A stretch of DNA of 64,000 bases, from the NCBI GenBank assembly GCA_965222695.1, contig OZ244967.1, positions 2,790,001 through 2,854,000 of the forward strand, read 5' to 3'. The position numbers were made by a program, and so were the translations under genes. Numbering within the stretch: position 1 is the first letter of the stretch; each line of letters starts with the position of its first letter. The DNA is from UBA7957 sp965222695 (GTDB taxonomy: Bacteria > Pseudomonadota > Gammaproteobacteria > Granulosicoccales > Granulosicoccaceae). Of this stretch, positions 26,112 through 35,011 are shown one piece after another. The notes under the pieces are model-generated. The model was not told the DNA's origin, made no database searches, and saw only the letters and a program-made list of their open reading frames with translations.

Positions 26112-27077
26112 TTAGGCGCAGACAGCGCGGATTGCCGCTTCGATCTTCTGCGGGTTCGGCATGATGTAAGACTCCATATATCCGCCGGGAACGGGTATAT
26201 TCGGAAAGGTCACACGCGTTACAGGTGCGTCCAGCAGGTCAAACCCTTCTTCCATTACGCGCGCGGATACTGTCGAGGCAAAACCGTTACGCTCCCAATC
26301 TTCGTCCACCACCACCAGCCGGTTGGTTTTCTCCAGCGATTTCAACAGCGTCTGCATATCGAAGGGTTCGAAGCTGCGCGGATCGATCACCTCGACGCTG
26401 AATTCATCCGCCAGTTTTTCAGCCACACTCAGGGCATTTTTCAGCTGCAGGCTATTGGCCAGCACGGTGACATCGCTTCCCTCCCGCTTCACCTCAGCCA
26501 CGCCCAGAGGAACGGTATAGTCTTCTTCCGGCACCGGCCCTTTTTCCATCATCAAACCCATATGCCAGGGAATCGCCACCGGGTTGTTATCGCGTATCGC
26601 CGATTTGAACAAACCCTTGGCATCATGGGGTGTCGACGGCATGGCGACTTTGATGCCGGGCTGATGAAGAAATGAACCGTGTATCGACATCGCGTGATCA
26701 TTGGCCAGCCGCCCGCCTGCACCGACCGCGGCCGTAATCACCAGGGGCATTGGGGTTTGACTGCCGTGAAGAAAGTAGTGTTGACCGGTCGCGACCGCGA
26801 CTTCCGAGAAGGTGACGTAGGAAAATCCGCCGAACATAAAATCGACAACCGGTCTGTAACCGGCCTGGGCTGCACCGAAAGCCGTCCCGTACATACCCGA
26901 TTCGGATATAGGTGTATCTATCACCCGCTCGGGTCCGAACTGATTAACCAGATCCGTAGTATGGGGAAATATGGCACCGCGCAAATCCTGCCCCACCAGA
27001 AAAACGCTTTCATCCGCTTGCATTTCTTCGATCAATGCTTCGCGGATAGCTTCGATCAAGGGAATTTCTCGTGACAT
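26112..27077 (-). CDS. 2-oxo-acid/acetoin dehydrogenase E1 beta subunit
   Basis: The 321-residue protein has the transketolase-like pyrimidine-binding domain (GQDLRGAIFPHTTDLVNQFG...RVIDTPISESG at 29-60) and a C-terminal swivel domain (EVIDPRSFEPFDMQTL, then EDWERNGFAS). The conserved Glu of DTPISE activates thiamine diphosphate together with the alpha subunit at 27096. Acetoin dehydrogenase AcoB and branched-chain E1b share this layout. It is translated 18 bp after E1 alpha. Confidence 0.9.
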   Translation of the reverse strand: MSREIPLIEAIREALIEEMQADESVFLVGQDLRGAIFPHTTDLVNQFGPERVIDTPISESGMYGTAFGAAQAGYRPVVDFMFGGFSYVTFSEVAVATGQHYFLHGSQTPMPLVITAAVGAGGRLANDHAMSIHGSFLHQPGIKVAMPSTPHDAKGLFKSAIRDNNPVAIPWHMGLMMEKGPVPEEDYTVPLGVAEVKREGSDVTVLANSLQLKNALSVAEKLADEFSVEVIDPRSFEPFDMQTLLKSLEKTNRLVVVDEDWERNGFASTVSARVMEEGFDLLDAPVTRVTFPNIPVPGGYMESYIMPNPQKIEAAIRAVCA

Positions 27078-27095
27078 CTTGTATTCTCCTTCCGG

Positions 27096-28079
27096 CTAAG
27101 GCGCATAGACAGCAGCGAGTAAATCGCTTTCGGGGGGTTGGGCCTTTGGCTGTTCATCCGCCCAGGCCCATGCCTCGACGACTTCATCGGCCGCCTCTTT
27201 TTTGATCTGATCGACCTCGTCCTGAGTGAGTATCTTGTCTCCCAACACGCGTTCGGTGGCGATCACCACCGGGTCGCGCTTGCGCAGTTCATCGATCATT
27301 TCCTCGGTACGGGGCTCGGATCCGAGAAGATCCGGTGTGCCTATATCGTGTTCGCGAAAGCGGGTGGTTTTGCACTCCACAAAAACCGGTCCGCCCCCGT
27401 TTCGGCATTCTTCCACCACTGCCAGCGCCACCTCCGCGCAGGCAAACACATCCTGGCCGTCGACAATATGCGCCGGGATCTCATAGCCCGCGGCCAGGGA
27501 GGAAATATGCGGAGCCGGATGCATTTCCGATTGCTCGGCATGTATCGCCAAGCCGTTGTTTTCACACCAATAGATAATCGGCAGCTTCCAGTTGGCCGCC
27601 ATCAGCATGGATTCATGTGCCCGGCCCTGTCCGAACGATCCGTCGCCGGCGCACAACATCACCACCTGACCGCGTGCATTGCGTTTGGCCGCCCACCCCC
27701 AACCGACTGCCGGCGAAAACTGATAGCCGATAAACCCGGAGAACATGAACTGGCCATAATCGGGAAATGAAGCGTGAAATGAGGAACGGCCTTTGCAGCA
27801 CCCAGCCTCCTTGCCGGTGTGTTCAGCGAGGTAGGGTTTAATATCTATACCTTTCGAAAGCATTGCCCCCATGCCGTGCGCACGATGGTGGGGAGTAAAA
27901 AAATCATCTTTTTTCAAAAAACTGCAAGCCGCAACACCCGGAGCTATTCCTCCCTCTCCCGGATGATAGAAGCCCAGTAGCTTACCGGCCATCATGCGGC
28001 CGTACATAGCCAGATCGTACTCGTTGGCTTTTATCAGATTGGTGTACAGTGTCACCATCTGTTCCTTAGTCAGGCTCAT
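27096..28079 (-). CDS. 2-oxo-acid/acetoin dehydrogenase E1 alpha subunit (divergent)
   Basis: The 327-residue protein has the thiamine-diphosphate motif GDGS...ENN (near residues 143-173) and overall AcoA/PdhA alignment. It departs from the classical AcoA pattern where substrate and cofactor are held: HHRAHG replaces the usual HRGHG, and RSSFHASFPD replaces the Gly-Gly-Ser-Met-His block. Together with E1b-E2-E3 it would decarboxylate a 2-oxo acid or cleave an alpha-ketol to give acyl-CoA. Three operators lie in the gap upstream (28175, 28228, 28359), so the operon is probably tightly repressed. The substrate is probably not plain acetoin. Confidence 0.85.
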   Translation of the reverse strand: MSLTKEQMVTLYTNLIKANEYDLAMYGRMMAGKLLGFYHPGEGGIAPGVAACSFLKKDDFFTPHHRAHGMGAMLSKGIDIKPYLAEHTGKEAGCCKGRSSFHASFPDYGQFMFSGFIGYQFSPAVGWGWAAKRNARGQVVMLCAGDGSFGQGRAHESMLMAANWKLPIIYWCENNGLAIHAEQSEMHPAPHISSLAAGYEIPAHIVDGQDVFACAEVALAVVEECRNGGGPVFVECKTTRFREHDIGTPDLLGSEPRTEEMIDELRKRDPVVIATERVLGDKILTQDEVDQIKKEAADEVVEAWAWADEQPKAQPPESDLLAAVYAP

Positions 28080-28174
28080 TTGGCAGTCCTCGAATCTATG
28101 GCGATAGGGTTAGCGTAAGAAATCAGCCTGTTTTTTTCAGAAGGTATTTGCAGGCTGTTTCGTTTCTTATTTTA

Positions 28175-28190
28175 TAGGTTAATTAACCTA
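28175..28190. promoter_or_regulatory. TetR-type operator 6
   Basis: TAGGTTAATTAACCTA is a perfect 16-bp palindrome, 95 bp upstream of the E1 alpha start, in the 28080-28529 divergent gap. It is the best-matching copy of the 16-bp form. Confidence 0.75.
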
Positions 28191-28227
28191 CAACATACAA
28201 CAGGCCACATTCTGAGTCAATTTTTTT

Positions 28228-28243
28228 TAGGTATCTTAACCTA
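28228..28243. promoter_or_regulatory. TetR-type operator 7
   Basis: TAGGTATCTTAACCTA, 16 bp, with 53 bp between its start and that of operator 6. This nearly repeats the 54-bp spacing of operators 3/2 and 5/4. Confidence 0.7.
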
Positions 28244-28358
28244 TATCGAATCTCCCGAGGTGTGAATCCCGGCTATAGCCGTTCAACAATACGGCCGGAG
28301 AGAATGGACGCCGAATTTCCAAATTCATATTGACAGGGCTTCGCAGGCTTGTTATTTT

Positions 28359-28374
28359 TAGGTAATACAACCTA
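28359..28374. promoter_or_regulatory. TetR-type operator 8
   Basis: TAGGTAATACAACCTA, 16 bp, 155 bp before the TetR2 ATG at 28530. It probably serves TetR2 autoregulation. TTGACA at 28330-28335 is a possible -35, but no good -10 was identified. Confidence 0.65.
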
Positions 28375-28529
28375 TTTTGCATCGCAGAAAACTGCTTTGC
28401 AAAGAACCGGAGGATTATGTGGGAAGCATAAGGTCCGTGTCGACGCCGGGTATTAAAGTACGCCTGCCTTGTCTGTATAATCGATTGGCGGCATGACCCT
28501 GTTTGAAGCGACCCCGGATAAGCGACATT

Positions 28530-29165
28530 ATGAATAAGCCTGCAACCCAGAAACGAAACGAGAGTGAAAAGGCCTTATCGACAAAAGGCCAGAAACGAAT
28601 CTCAGCAATCCTTAAGACGGCGAGAAAAGTACTGACCGAGAATGGCCTCGAAGACTTTTCGGTAAATAAAGTGGCGGCCGAGGCGGGAATCAGTATCGGA
28701 AACCTTCAATACTATTTTCCCAAAAGAAAGGATCTGCTCTATGCGGTGCTGAATAATATGCTCGATCCAGCAGTTGAACGTGTCGAGAAAACCATATTCT
28801 CGCAGCGGGAAGGCAGGAAGGATAAACAGGTGTTACGCGATATTGTGACCTACGGCCTGACTTCCAACCTCAGCGACAACGGTTGTGCGATAACATGGAA
28901 TTTTTCGGCCATGTCGCTTTATGACGACGATGCAAAAGCCATGCTGACTAATTGGTATGCCGCTTACCGGGAGTTACTGGGAAAAGCGTTGAAATATTAC
29001 AACCCGAAACTGACAAAAAGACAACTGGAATCCTATACGCTGTTTATCGCATCGCTGATTGAAGGTCACTCCTTAATCTGGCGGCATACCATCTCCGATG
29101 GTCGGGAGTTTCAGAAAGTGAACAGAGATTTTGTCAGTAAAATTATAAAGCTGATAGATAGCTAA
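28530..29165 (+). CDS. TetR-family repressor (TetR2)
   Basis: Starting at the ATG at 28530, the protein has 211 residues; a TTG at 28503 is an alternative. The HTH at about residues 43-63 is FSVNKVAAEAGIS-I-GNLQYYF, one residue different from TetR1. The C-terminal domain again looks BetI-like and is clearly paralogous to TetR1 (shared SLYDDDAKAML and IEGHSLIWR-type segments). Three palindromes lie in its divergent promoter region with the E1 alpha operon, the usual arrangement of a local repressor. Its ligand is presumably the amine or an intermediate such as an acyl-CoA. Confidence 0.9.
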   Translation: MNKPATQKRNESEKALSTKGQKRISAILKTARKVLTENGLEDFSVNKVAAEAGISIGNLQYYFPKRKDLLYAVLNNMLDPAVERVEKTIFSQREGRKDKQVLRDIVTYGLTSNLSDNGCAITWNFSAMSLYDDDAKAMLTNWYAAYRELLGKALKYYNPKLTKRQLESYTLFIASLIEGHSLIWRHTISDGREFQKVNRDFVSKIIKLIDS

Positions 29166-29381
29166 GCAGCTATACAGGCAAGAATACGGGTGAAGTTCCG
29201 ATCCGGTGGAAATCAGAATTTGTAACAGAGCTTGTATTACAAGCCGAATATTTTAGAAGCCATCTCCAGATTCAAACTTGCACTGAACAGGCGAGGCACG
29301 CCTTGGGCAAGCAGCACACGACGCGGAATCTGTGTGCAGCAATGGCTCGGAGACAGCTTCTGCCAACCAGGGTGGATGATA

Positions 29382-30197
29382 ATGATTAAAGATTTCGAAA
29401 ACAAAGTAGCCGTCGTTACAGGCGGTGCACACGGAATCGGATTTTCCTTCGCGCAGAATTTTCTCGATCTCGGAATGAATGTGGTGATTACGGCTTCGCG
29501 TCAGTCTTCGCTGGACGAAGCCGCAGCGAAGCTGAACAGCGATAAACTGGTGACGGTGCTGAGCGATGCCGGTAACGCGGAAGCCAATTTCGCGTTGGCC
29601 AAGTTTGTCGAGGAGGAATTCGGCCAGGCGAATCTGTTGTGTCTCAATGCGGGTATTTCCCGATTGGCTCCCGTTCAGGACATGACCATTGAAAGCTGGC
29701 GCCAGCATATGTCCATCAATCTCGACGGTCCGTTTTACGGCGTTAAGGCATTCCTGCCCTTGTTGCAGAAGCAAGAGCAGGCGCATATCGTTATTACCTC
29801 GTCTATCTTTGCATTTATCACCAATGCCTTGCAGGCTGGCTATTTTGCATCAAAAGCGGGAGTCACTGCCTTCGCCGAAGCCCTCTATTATGATCTTATG
29901 GCCGCGGAATCGCCTGTGGGTGTCACCGTCGTCTGCCCGGGCAATACCAAAACCAATATGGCGGAAGCCAACCTTACCGGCGACGAACCGGCCGAATTGG
30001 CCGAAGCCATTAAAAAAGAGGTGGCGGGCGGCGACAGCCCGCAAATCGTAACCGACGCTGTTCTCAAAGCAATCACCGAAAACCAGTTTTACGTACTGCC
30101 CAATACCGGCTACTTCCAGGCCTGTGTCGATGCCAGGTTTGAACGCGCCATGGCACAACGCAACCCGACCTGGGAAGATGTCGGCGAAGCCATTTAG
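29382..30197 (+). CDS. Short-chain dehydrogenase/reductase
   Basis: I choose the ATG at 29382, with GGTGGA upstream, giving 271 residues; the longer frame from 29232 has no support. The protein shows TGGAHGIG (near 13-20), the NLLCLNAG segment and the catalytic YFASK. It belongs to the same subfamily as SDR-D (39509) and SDR-E (40437), sharing NLLCLNAG, the FLPLL segment and a C-terminal FYVLPN-type block. It lies between TetR2 and AraC-2. The gap before it (29166-29381) shows no clear signal. Confidence 0.85.
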   Translation: MIKDFENKVAVVTGGAHGIGFSFAQNFLDLGMNVVITASRQSSLDEAAAKLNSDKLVTVLSDAGNAEANFALAKFVEEEFGQANLLCLNAGISRLAPVQDMTIESWRQHMSINLDGPFYGVKAFLPLLQKQEQAHIVITSSIFAFITNALQAGYFASKAGVTAFAEALYYDLMAAESPVGVTVVCPGNTKTNMAEANLTGDEPAELAEAIKKEVAGGDSPQIVTDAVLKAITENQFYVLPNTGYFQACVDARFERAMAQRNPTWEDVGEAI

Positions 30198-30267
30198 CGA
30201 GCTGCGCTCCGATGGAATCAGGGACGATTCCATACTCAGCCCGAAACGTGTATCGCCTTGGGAGTTG

Positions 30268-31263
30268 ATGTTTCCGTGCTATATCCGAAATATTTTGGAA
30301 ACACTGGATGCGGAGAATATTCCCTTCGATCCGATCCTCGAACGTCACAACTATCTGAAGGAATACGCGCGGCTGCCGGACGGTCTCAACGCCATGCAGG
30401 CCTATCTGAAAGTGGTCACCGATATCCTGCGAATGACACCTGTTCCGGGACTCGGTTTCAAAAGCGGAGTACGGTTTAATCTCTCCGACCACGGCTTGCT
30501 GGGCTATACTGTCGACAGCAGCAAAAATTTGAATGTCGCGCTTGAAGTATTCTGTCTGTTCGGGCGGATTTCGGGCGGGTACAAAACCAGATTAAGCCCT
30601 CTATCGGAACAAAATCTTGCTCAATTCGAGTTTAGCGATCTGTTGGGTCTGCCCGAAGAGGTGCTGCGTTTTCAGCTTGAAGAAACCTTTACCGTCTGGC
30701 ATTGCATTTCCAGAAAATGGGCTGAGCCCTGTGAATGGCTAAGTGAGGTGCATTTTACCTTCGGTCCGCCGGAATATTCGGATTTATACCGTGAGTATTT
30801 CCGATGCCCGGTCAGGTTCAACCAATCCGGTAATCGCATGCTCTTCCCGGTAGAATACCTCTCGGAGCCATTTGTGGATTACAACGAGCAATTATTTAAT
30901 CTGGCCTATTCACAATGCCATGAACTACTCGCCAGCGTCTCCAAATCAATCAGCCTGATCGATCAGATACGTGCGATCCTGACAAAATGCAAGCCTGGCA
31001 AATTCCTCAATTTTGAAGAAATCAGCCGCATTTTTAATGTCAGCCCTGCAACCATGCGCCGCCGGCTGGCAAAGGAAGGAACCAACTATCAGCAGTTACA
31101 GCGGGAATTTAAAATGCAACTCGCCTGCCGCTATCTGACCGAAACCGATTTATCGGTAAATGAAATCACCTATTTAACAGGTTACAGCGACCCTGCCAAT
31201 TTTAACCGGGCGTTCCGCAATACGCAGCGCCAATCACCGCATATGTATCGCCTGTCCCACTAA
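30268..31263 (+). CDS. AraC-family regulator (AraC-2)
   Basis: The start is taken at the ATG at 30268 (331 residues), where the frame begins to match the other AraC regulators; the longer frame from 30124 overlaps the SDR gene. It has an N-terminal arabinose-binding-type domain and a C-terminal double HTH (SPATMRRRLAKEGTNYQQLQ, then NEITYLTGYSDPANFNRAF). GGAG lies only 3 bp before the ATG, so the exact start is uncertain. Its own targets are not evident. It is followed by element D. Confidence 0.85.
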   Translation: MFPCYIRNILETLDAENIPFDPILERHNYLKEYARLPDGLNAMQAYLKVVTDILRMTPVPGLGFKSGVRFNLSDHGLLGYTVDSSKNLNVALEVFCLFGRISGGYKTRLSPLSEQNLAQFEFSDLLGLPEEVLRFQLEETFTVWHCISRKWAEPCEWLSEVHFTFGPPEYSDLYREYFRCPVRFNQSGNRMLFPVEYLSEPFVDYNEQLFNLAYSQCHELLASVSKSISLIDQIRAILTKCKPGKFLNFEEISRIFNVSPATMRRRLAKEGTNYQQLQREFKMQLACRYLTETDLSVNEITYLTGYSDPANFNRAFRNTQRQSPHMYRLSH

Positions 31264-31313
31264 AGCGTTGAAGCAGGAATTTTCATAAAGGCCGGAATCT
31301 CTCCGACCTCTAC

Positions 31314-31533
31314 CTAGTACTTTGTCCAGATGATATTTACGGATAAAGATGCCAGCAGCGAGTACCGTCTCTGTTAGGTGTGTGTCTCCAGAAGACGCCG
31401 TAAATCCGTCCATGGAGGCTTGGAGCCGCCATCCCTGGCGCCTACACTTCTTCCAACACACGCCTAACAGAGACTCAGAGGCAGCCGCATGTCTTCTTAC
31501 TTATCCGACAGTTTAATCTGGACAGAGTACTAG
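31314..31533. mobile_element. CTAG-ended MITE-like element D (220 bp)
   Basis: The left end CTAGTACTTTGTCCAGATGA and the right end (ACAGTTTAATCTGGACAGAGTACTAG) are inverted repeats. Inside, GTCTCTGTTAGGTGTGTGTC pairs with ACACGCCTAACAGAGAC, around a core GGCTTGGAGCCGCCATCC shared with element C. The right CTAG contains the TAG stop codon of the aldehyde dehydrogenase (minus strand). It fills the gap between that gene and AraC-2. No ORF inside. Confidence 0.75.
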
Positions 31534-33035
31534 AGCATTGCAATGACAGATTTGGTTTCCAGAAAGTGCTCGAGCTGCTCCTTCCCCATATCTTTTCCCA
31601 GGCCCGATTGCTTGTAACCACCGAAAGGCATGGCGACATCCACGGCATCATGAGTATTGATGGATATAGATCCGGCTTGCATTTTTTTGACAACCCGGAT
31701 GGCGCGGGAAAAATCTTCGGTAAATACGGATCCGGCGAGACCATAGATATTGTCATTGGCCAGTTCGACCGCCTCCTCTTCCGTATCGAAGGGAACGACC
31801 GCCAATACCGGGCCGAAAATTTCTTCCTGCACGATACGCATACCGTTATGACAATCGACAAACAGTGTTGGCTCAATATAATAGCCTTTTCGATCGACGG
31901 CATTGCCTCCATACGCCAGACGCGCACCCTCGTCTTTACCCACCTGGATATAATTCATCACCGAATCGAATTGCACTTTGGAGATTTGCGGCCCTTGAGT
32001 GGTGTTAGGATCCAGGGGATCACCCAGTACCACTTCTTTTAATGAGTCAACCAGTGCAGTTATGGTCTGATCATAAATTTTTCGCTGCACATACAAACGG
32101 GAACCCGCGGAGCAGACCTGGCCTGAATTGAAATAGACACTGGCGTGCGCACCCTGGACTATATCGTCGATATCGGCATCTTCAAAAGCAACCATGGCCG
32201 ATTTACCGCCAAGTTCCAGCGTCATATGCGCCATATTGTCTATGGCCGCCTTACCGACAATTTTACCGACCGGTGTCGAACCGGTAAATGAGACTTTCTG
32301 AACGCCGGGATGAGCGGCCAGCTGATTGCCTATGACCGATCCCTGCCCTGTCACCACATTGATCACGCCGTCAGGCAGCCCCGCATCCTGCCAAAGCTTC
32401 ATCAGATACAACATACTCATGGGGGTGATTTCAGCCGGTTTCAACACTGCGGTACAACCGACCGTAAGAGGTGCCGCCAGCTTCCACAATGACATATTGA
32501 GCGGCCAGTTCCACGGCACGATCGCACCCACCACACCGACCGGTTCTTTCAGGGTAAAAGCAAAACTGTCCGGGGTGGAAATTTCCCGTGTATTACCCTC
32601 TATTTTGGTGGCCCAGCCGGCCATAAAACGCAAGTGCGCGACCGAGCTGAGAATATCCACTTCCATGCACCCGCCGATGGCTTTGCCGGCATCGATCGCC
32701 TCGATTTCCGCCAATGTCTGGGCATTGCTTTCCATCACATCCGCCAGGCGAAACAGTAAATCCTGTCGGTCCCCGGGTGTCAAATCCGCCCAGGGTCCTG
32801 ATTTAAAGGCTCTTCCCGCCGCCTCTACCGCCCGATCGAGATCACCAACGGTTGCGCGTGGCACCGATATCAGCGGCATTGAGTTCGACGGATCCTCCAC
32901 GGTTGTCGTATCGCCGTTTTCGGCGTCTACGAATTTACCGTCTATAAACATTTTCTGATGTCCCTGGGCAATAAACGCCCGGGTCTCATCGGTAACTTGG
33001 TACTTATCCAGCATTGCTTCTATGGTCGAGTTCAT
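31530..33035 (-). CDS. NAD-dependent aldehyde dehydrogenase (PuuC/BetB-like)
   Basis: The 501-residue protein has the ALDH catalytic set: PWNWP near 174, GSTPVGK at 252-258, general base E274 in LELGGKSAM and nucleophile C308 in NSGQVCSAG. Length and motifs fit the broad gamma-aminobutyraldehyde/betaine-aldehyde group. It would oxidise the aldehyde produced by either amine oxidase. It lies 112 bp downstream of the GPH transporter on the same strand and may share its operator-controlled transcript. Its TAG stop is formed by the CTAG border of element D. Confidence 0.9.
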   Translation of the reverse strand: MNSTIEAMLDKYQVTDETRAFIAQGHQKMFIDGKFVDAENGDTTTVEDPSNSMPLISVPRATVGDLDRAVEAAGRAFKSGPWADLTPGDRQDLLFRLADVMESNAQTLAEIEAIDAGKAIGGCMEVDILSSVAHLRFMAGWATKIEGNTREISTPDSFAFTLKEPVGVVGAIVPWNWPLNMSLWKLAAPLTVGCTAVLKPAEITPMSMLYLMKLWQDAGLPDGVINVVTGQGSVIGNQLAAHPGVQKVSFTGSTPVGKIVGKAAIDNMAHMTLELGGKSAMVAFEDADIDDIVQGAHASVYFNSGQVCSAGSRLYVQRKIYDQTITALVDSLKEVVLGDPLDPNTTQGPQISKVQFDSVMNYIQVGKDEGARLAYGGNAVDRKGYYIEPTLFVDCHNGMRIVQEEIFGPVLAVVPFDTEEEAVELANDNIYGLAGSVFTEDFSRAIRVVKKMQAGSISINTHDAVDVAMPFGGYKQSGLGKDMGKEQLEHFLETKSVIAML

Positions 33036-33147
33036 ATTGGGATCTTTCCGGTTAAAACTGAAATGTCTGTTATTCAGGAAATTTAAGGGAAGGTTGCGCC
33101 TTTCGTGTGATCAACGGCGCAACCGGTAAAATCGGATAAAAACGCTA

Positions 33148-34584
33148 CTAAAGCAGGTCGGCAAACGCCTCTTCAGAATACTCCTTGCCCGCCGCCCGTC
33201 TTTCGGTGGCTTCTTTAATGGCTACGTATTTTTGTTTGTCAATGGGGAACAGAAAACAGAAAATGGCGGCCAGCAAAACGAACCCACCACCCCAGACAAA
33301 AAATATCGTTTCTATTCCTGCCAAGGCCTGTTCGGTCTGTACATCGGCATTTTCGTTAAATCCGTAATAACTGAGTAACACACCGCCCAGACCCAGGCCA
33401 AGGCCCATGCCGAGTTTCAGTGTAAAACTCATGATGGACACGACAATGCCGTCCTTGTTTTCACCGGTGACATAAGTTTCTACCGCGCCCACGTCATAAG
33501 CCAGTACATAGACAAAGAGCCAGAAGGCGGAGTGACCAAAGGCAATACCGATCATCAGAAACACCATGCTTGTCTCGTTTAAACCGATCAATTTCACCGC
33601 AACAAGCGTCGCCAGCGTGACCAATATGGCGAAGCCGAGGGTCTTGGCCTTGCCCAGGGTATCCGAGAAGCGGGTGGAGATCCAGCCGACAAGGGGCGTA
33701 AGCAGAATGCCGCCTATTCCCCATATGGAAAGGTATATGGCCTGGCGGCTCTCCTCGGCAATGCCTAGATTGAACTTCACCAGAAACAGCAAAGTAGCAG
33801 CCCAGACGCCGCTGTTAGCCATTACAAAAAGCAGGGTGAGACCAAGCAGGTAACGCATAGGCTTATTCTTGAAGGCGCAGCTGAAAAGCTCGATGATACT
33901 TTCACTCTCTTGTAAAGCTTCTGCCCGAACCTGGTCCCCGGTGGGTTCGGCTCCGCGGGTTGCGTTCCAGGTAAATAAATAAGTGGCGGTAATGACCAGA
34001 CCGACAATCGCGCCGGCAAAAGACCAACCCGCAGTATCGGTACCAAACATCTCTCTGCCGTAGCCCACCAGTGGCAGAATCAGCGCCAGCCCGGCAAAGG
34101 TGCCCATTTGCACCATGGTTGCCGATGCGGTCCTGATTTTGGTTTTTTCATTAAAATCGTGGGTCATCTCGGAACCCAGGGCCGCCCAGGGAATATCGGA
34201 CATGGTGAAAAACAACCAGAAGGCCATGTTGATTCCAAGAAAATAGATCTGTTTTCCGACACCGCTGACAAAATCGACATCCGTAAACATCAAAGCCGTC
34301 AGCAGGCCGAAGGGAATGGCTCCAACCAGAATGAAAGGTCGTCTCTTTCCATATCTGGATCGATTGTTGTCTGAAAAATAGCCCACACCCGGGTCCGTAA
34401 CACCGTCCCATAGGACGGCAACCAGAATCACCAAACCGCCTATAGCCGGATCAAATCCGACTATAGTGGTCAAGAAAAACAGGAAATAGGCGAAAAACGA
34501 GGTTGTTGCCAACCCCATGCCGAAACCGGCAGTTGAGTAACCTGCAATCAGTTTTTTAGATACATTGGCTTTTTTCTGATCCAC
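33148..34584 (-). CDS. GPH-family (MFS_2) cation symporter
   Basis: The 478-residue permease has about twelve TM segments and the GPH signature loop with YFSDNNRSRYGKRRPF between TM2 and TM3. Members take up glycosides, but many marine homologues sit in steroid, terpene or aromatic catabolic clusters. Two TetR-type operators lie upstream (34721, 34892), so it is part of the amine regulon and is the best candidate for inner-membrane uptake of the substrate. The N-terminus (MDQKKANVSKKLIAGYSTAGFG) has no signal peptide. Confidence 0.85.
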   Translation of the reverse strand: MDQKKANVSKKLIAGYSTAGFGMGLATTSFFAYFLFFLTTIVGFDPAIGGLVILVAVLWDGVTDPGVGYFSDNNRSRYGKRRPFILVGAIPFGLLTALMFTDVDFVSGVGKQIYFLGINMAFWLFFTMSDIPWAALGSEMTHDFNEKTKIRTASATMVQMGTFAGLALILPLVGYGREMFGTDTAGWSFAGAIVGLVITATYLFTWNATRGAEPTGDQVRAEALQESESIIELFSCAFKNKPMRYLLGLTLLFVMANSGVWAATLLFLVKFNLGIAEESRQAIYLSIWGIGGILLTPLVGWISTRFSDTLGKAKTLGFAILVTLATLVAVKLIGLNETSMVFLMIGIAFGHSAFWLFVYVLAYDVGAVETYVTGENKDGIVVSIMSFTLKLGMGLGLGLGGVLLSYYGFNENADVQTEQALAGIETIFFVWGGGFVLLAAIFCFLFPIDKQKYVAIKEATERRAAGKEYSEEAFADLL

Positions 34585-34720
34585 TTGGAGTCTCTCCTAC
34601 TTTTGCATCCGCTTTCCAACGGTTGCACGGGTTGAAATACGACAGTTTTTGCCGTGTCCCTGCAGGAATCCTGCACAATCTTTGGGAACATCTCTAAGGT
34701 AAAACAGATATTTATTATTT

Positions 34721-34736
34721 TAGGTTATTTAACCTA
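34721..34736. promoter_or_regulatory. TetR-type operator 9
   Basis: TAGGTTATTTAACCTA, 16 bp, 136 bp upstream of the GPH transporter start, in the 34585-35054 divergent gap. Confidence 0.72.
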
Positions 34737-34891
34737 TAACATACATGAGCCCATATAGAGAGTCAATTTTTTTAGCCGAGGCCTGTTTACAAACCACGTC
34801 ATACCTTAGGGGGGCATTCCTGATCAATGATGGATTGTCCGGAAACTGATGATCAGAAAGTTTTTGACAAAGTCTTGCAAGCTTGATAGTT

Positions 34892-34907
34892 TAGGTAACT
34901 CAACCTA
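34892..34907. promoter_or_regulatory. TetR-type operator 10
   Basis: TAGGTAACTCAACCTA, 16 bp, 147 bp before the AraC-3 start. A TTGACA-like hexamer (TTGACA, 34864-34869) lies shortly before it on the plus strand. Confidence 0.65.
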
Positions 34908-35011
34908 ATAAATGACAGACGATCATTGATTGGCGACTGATCCTCCTGACCGATTAAGTGTTCTGACTTTTTAAACGGATTTATCCTGACGAATACGGAA
35001 ACGAATGGTAA

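Noticed and set aside
29166..29260. Sequence with faint resemblance to a cobalamin riboswitch (GGTGAAGTTCCGATCCGGTGG)
   Set aside because: No B12-box and no consistent paired stems; the downstream gene is an SDR with no B12 link.
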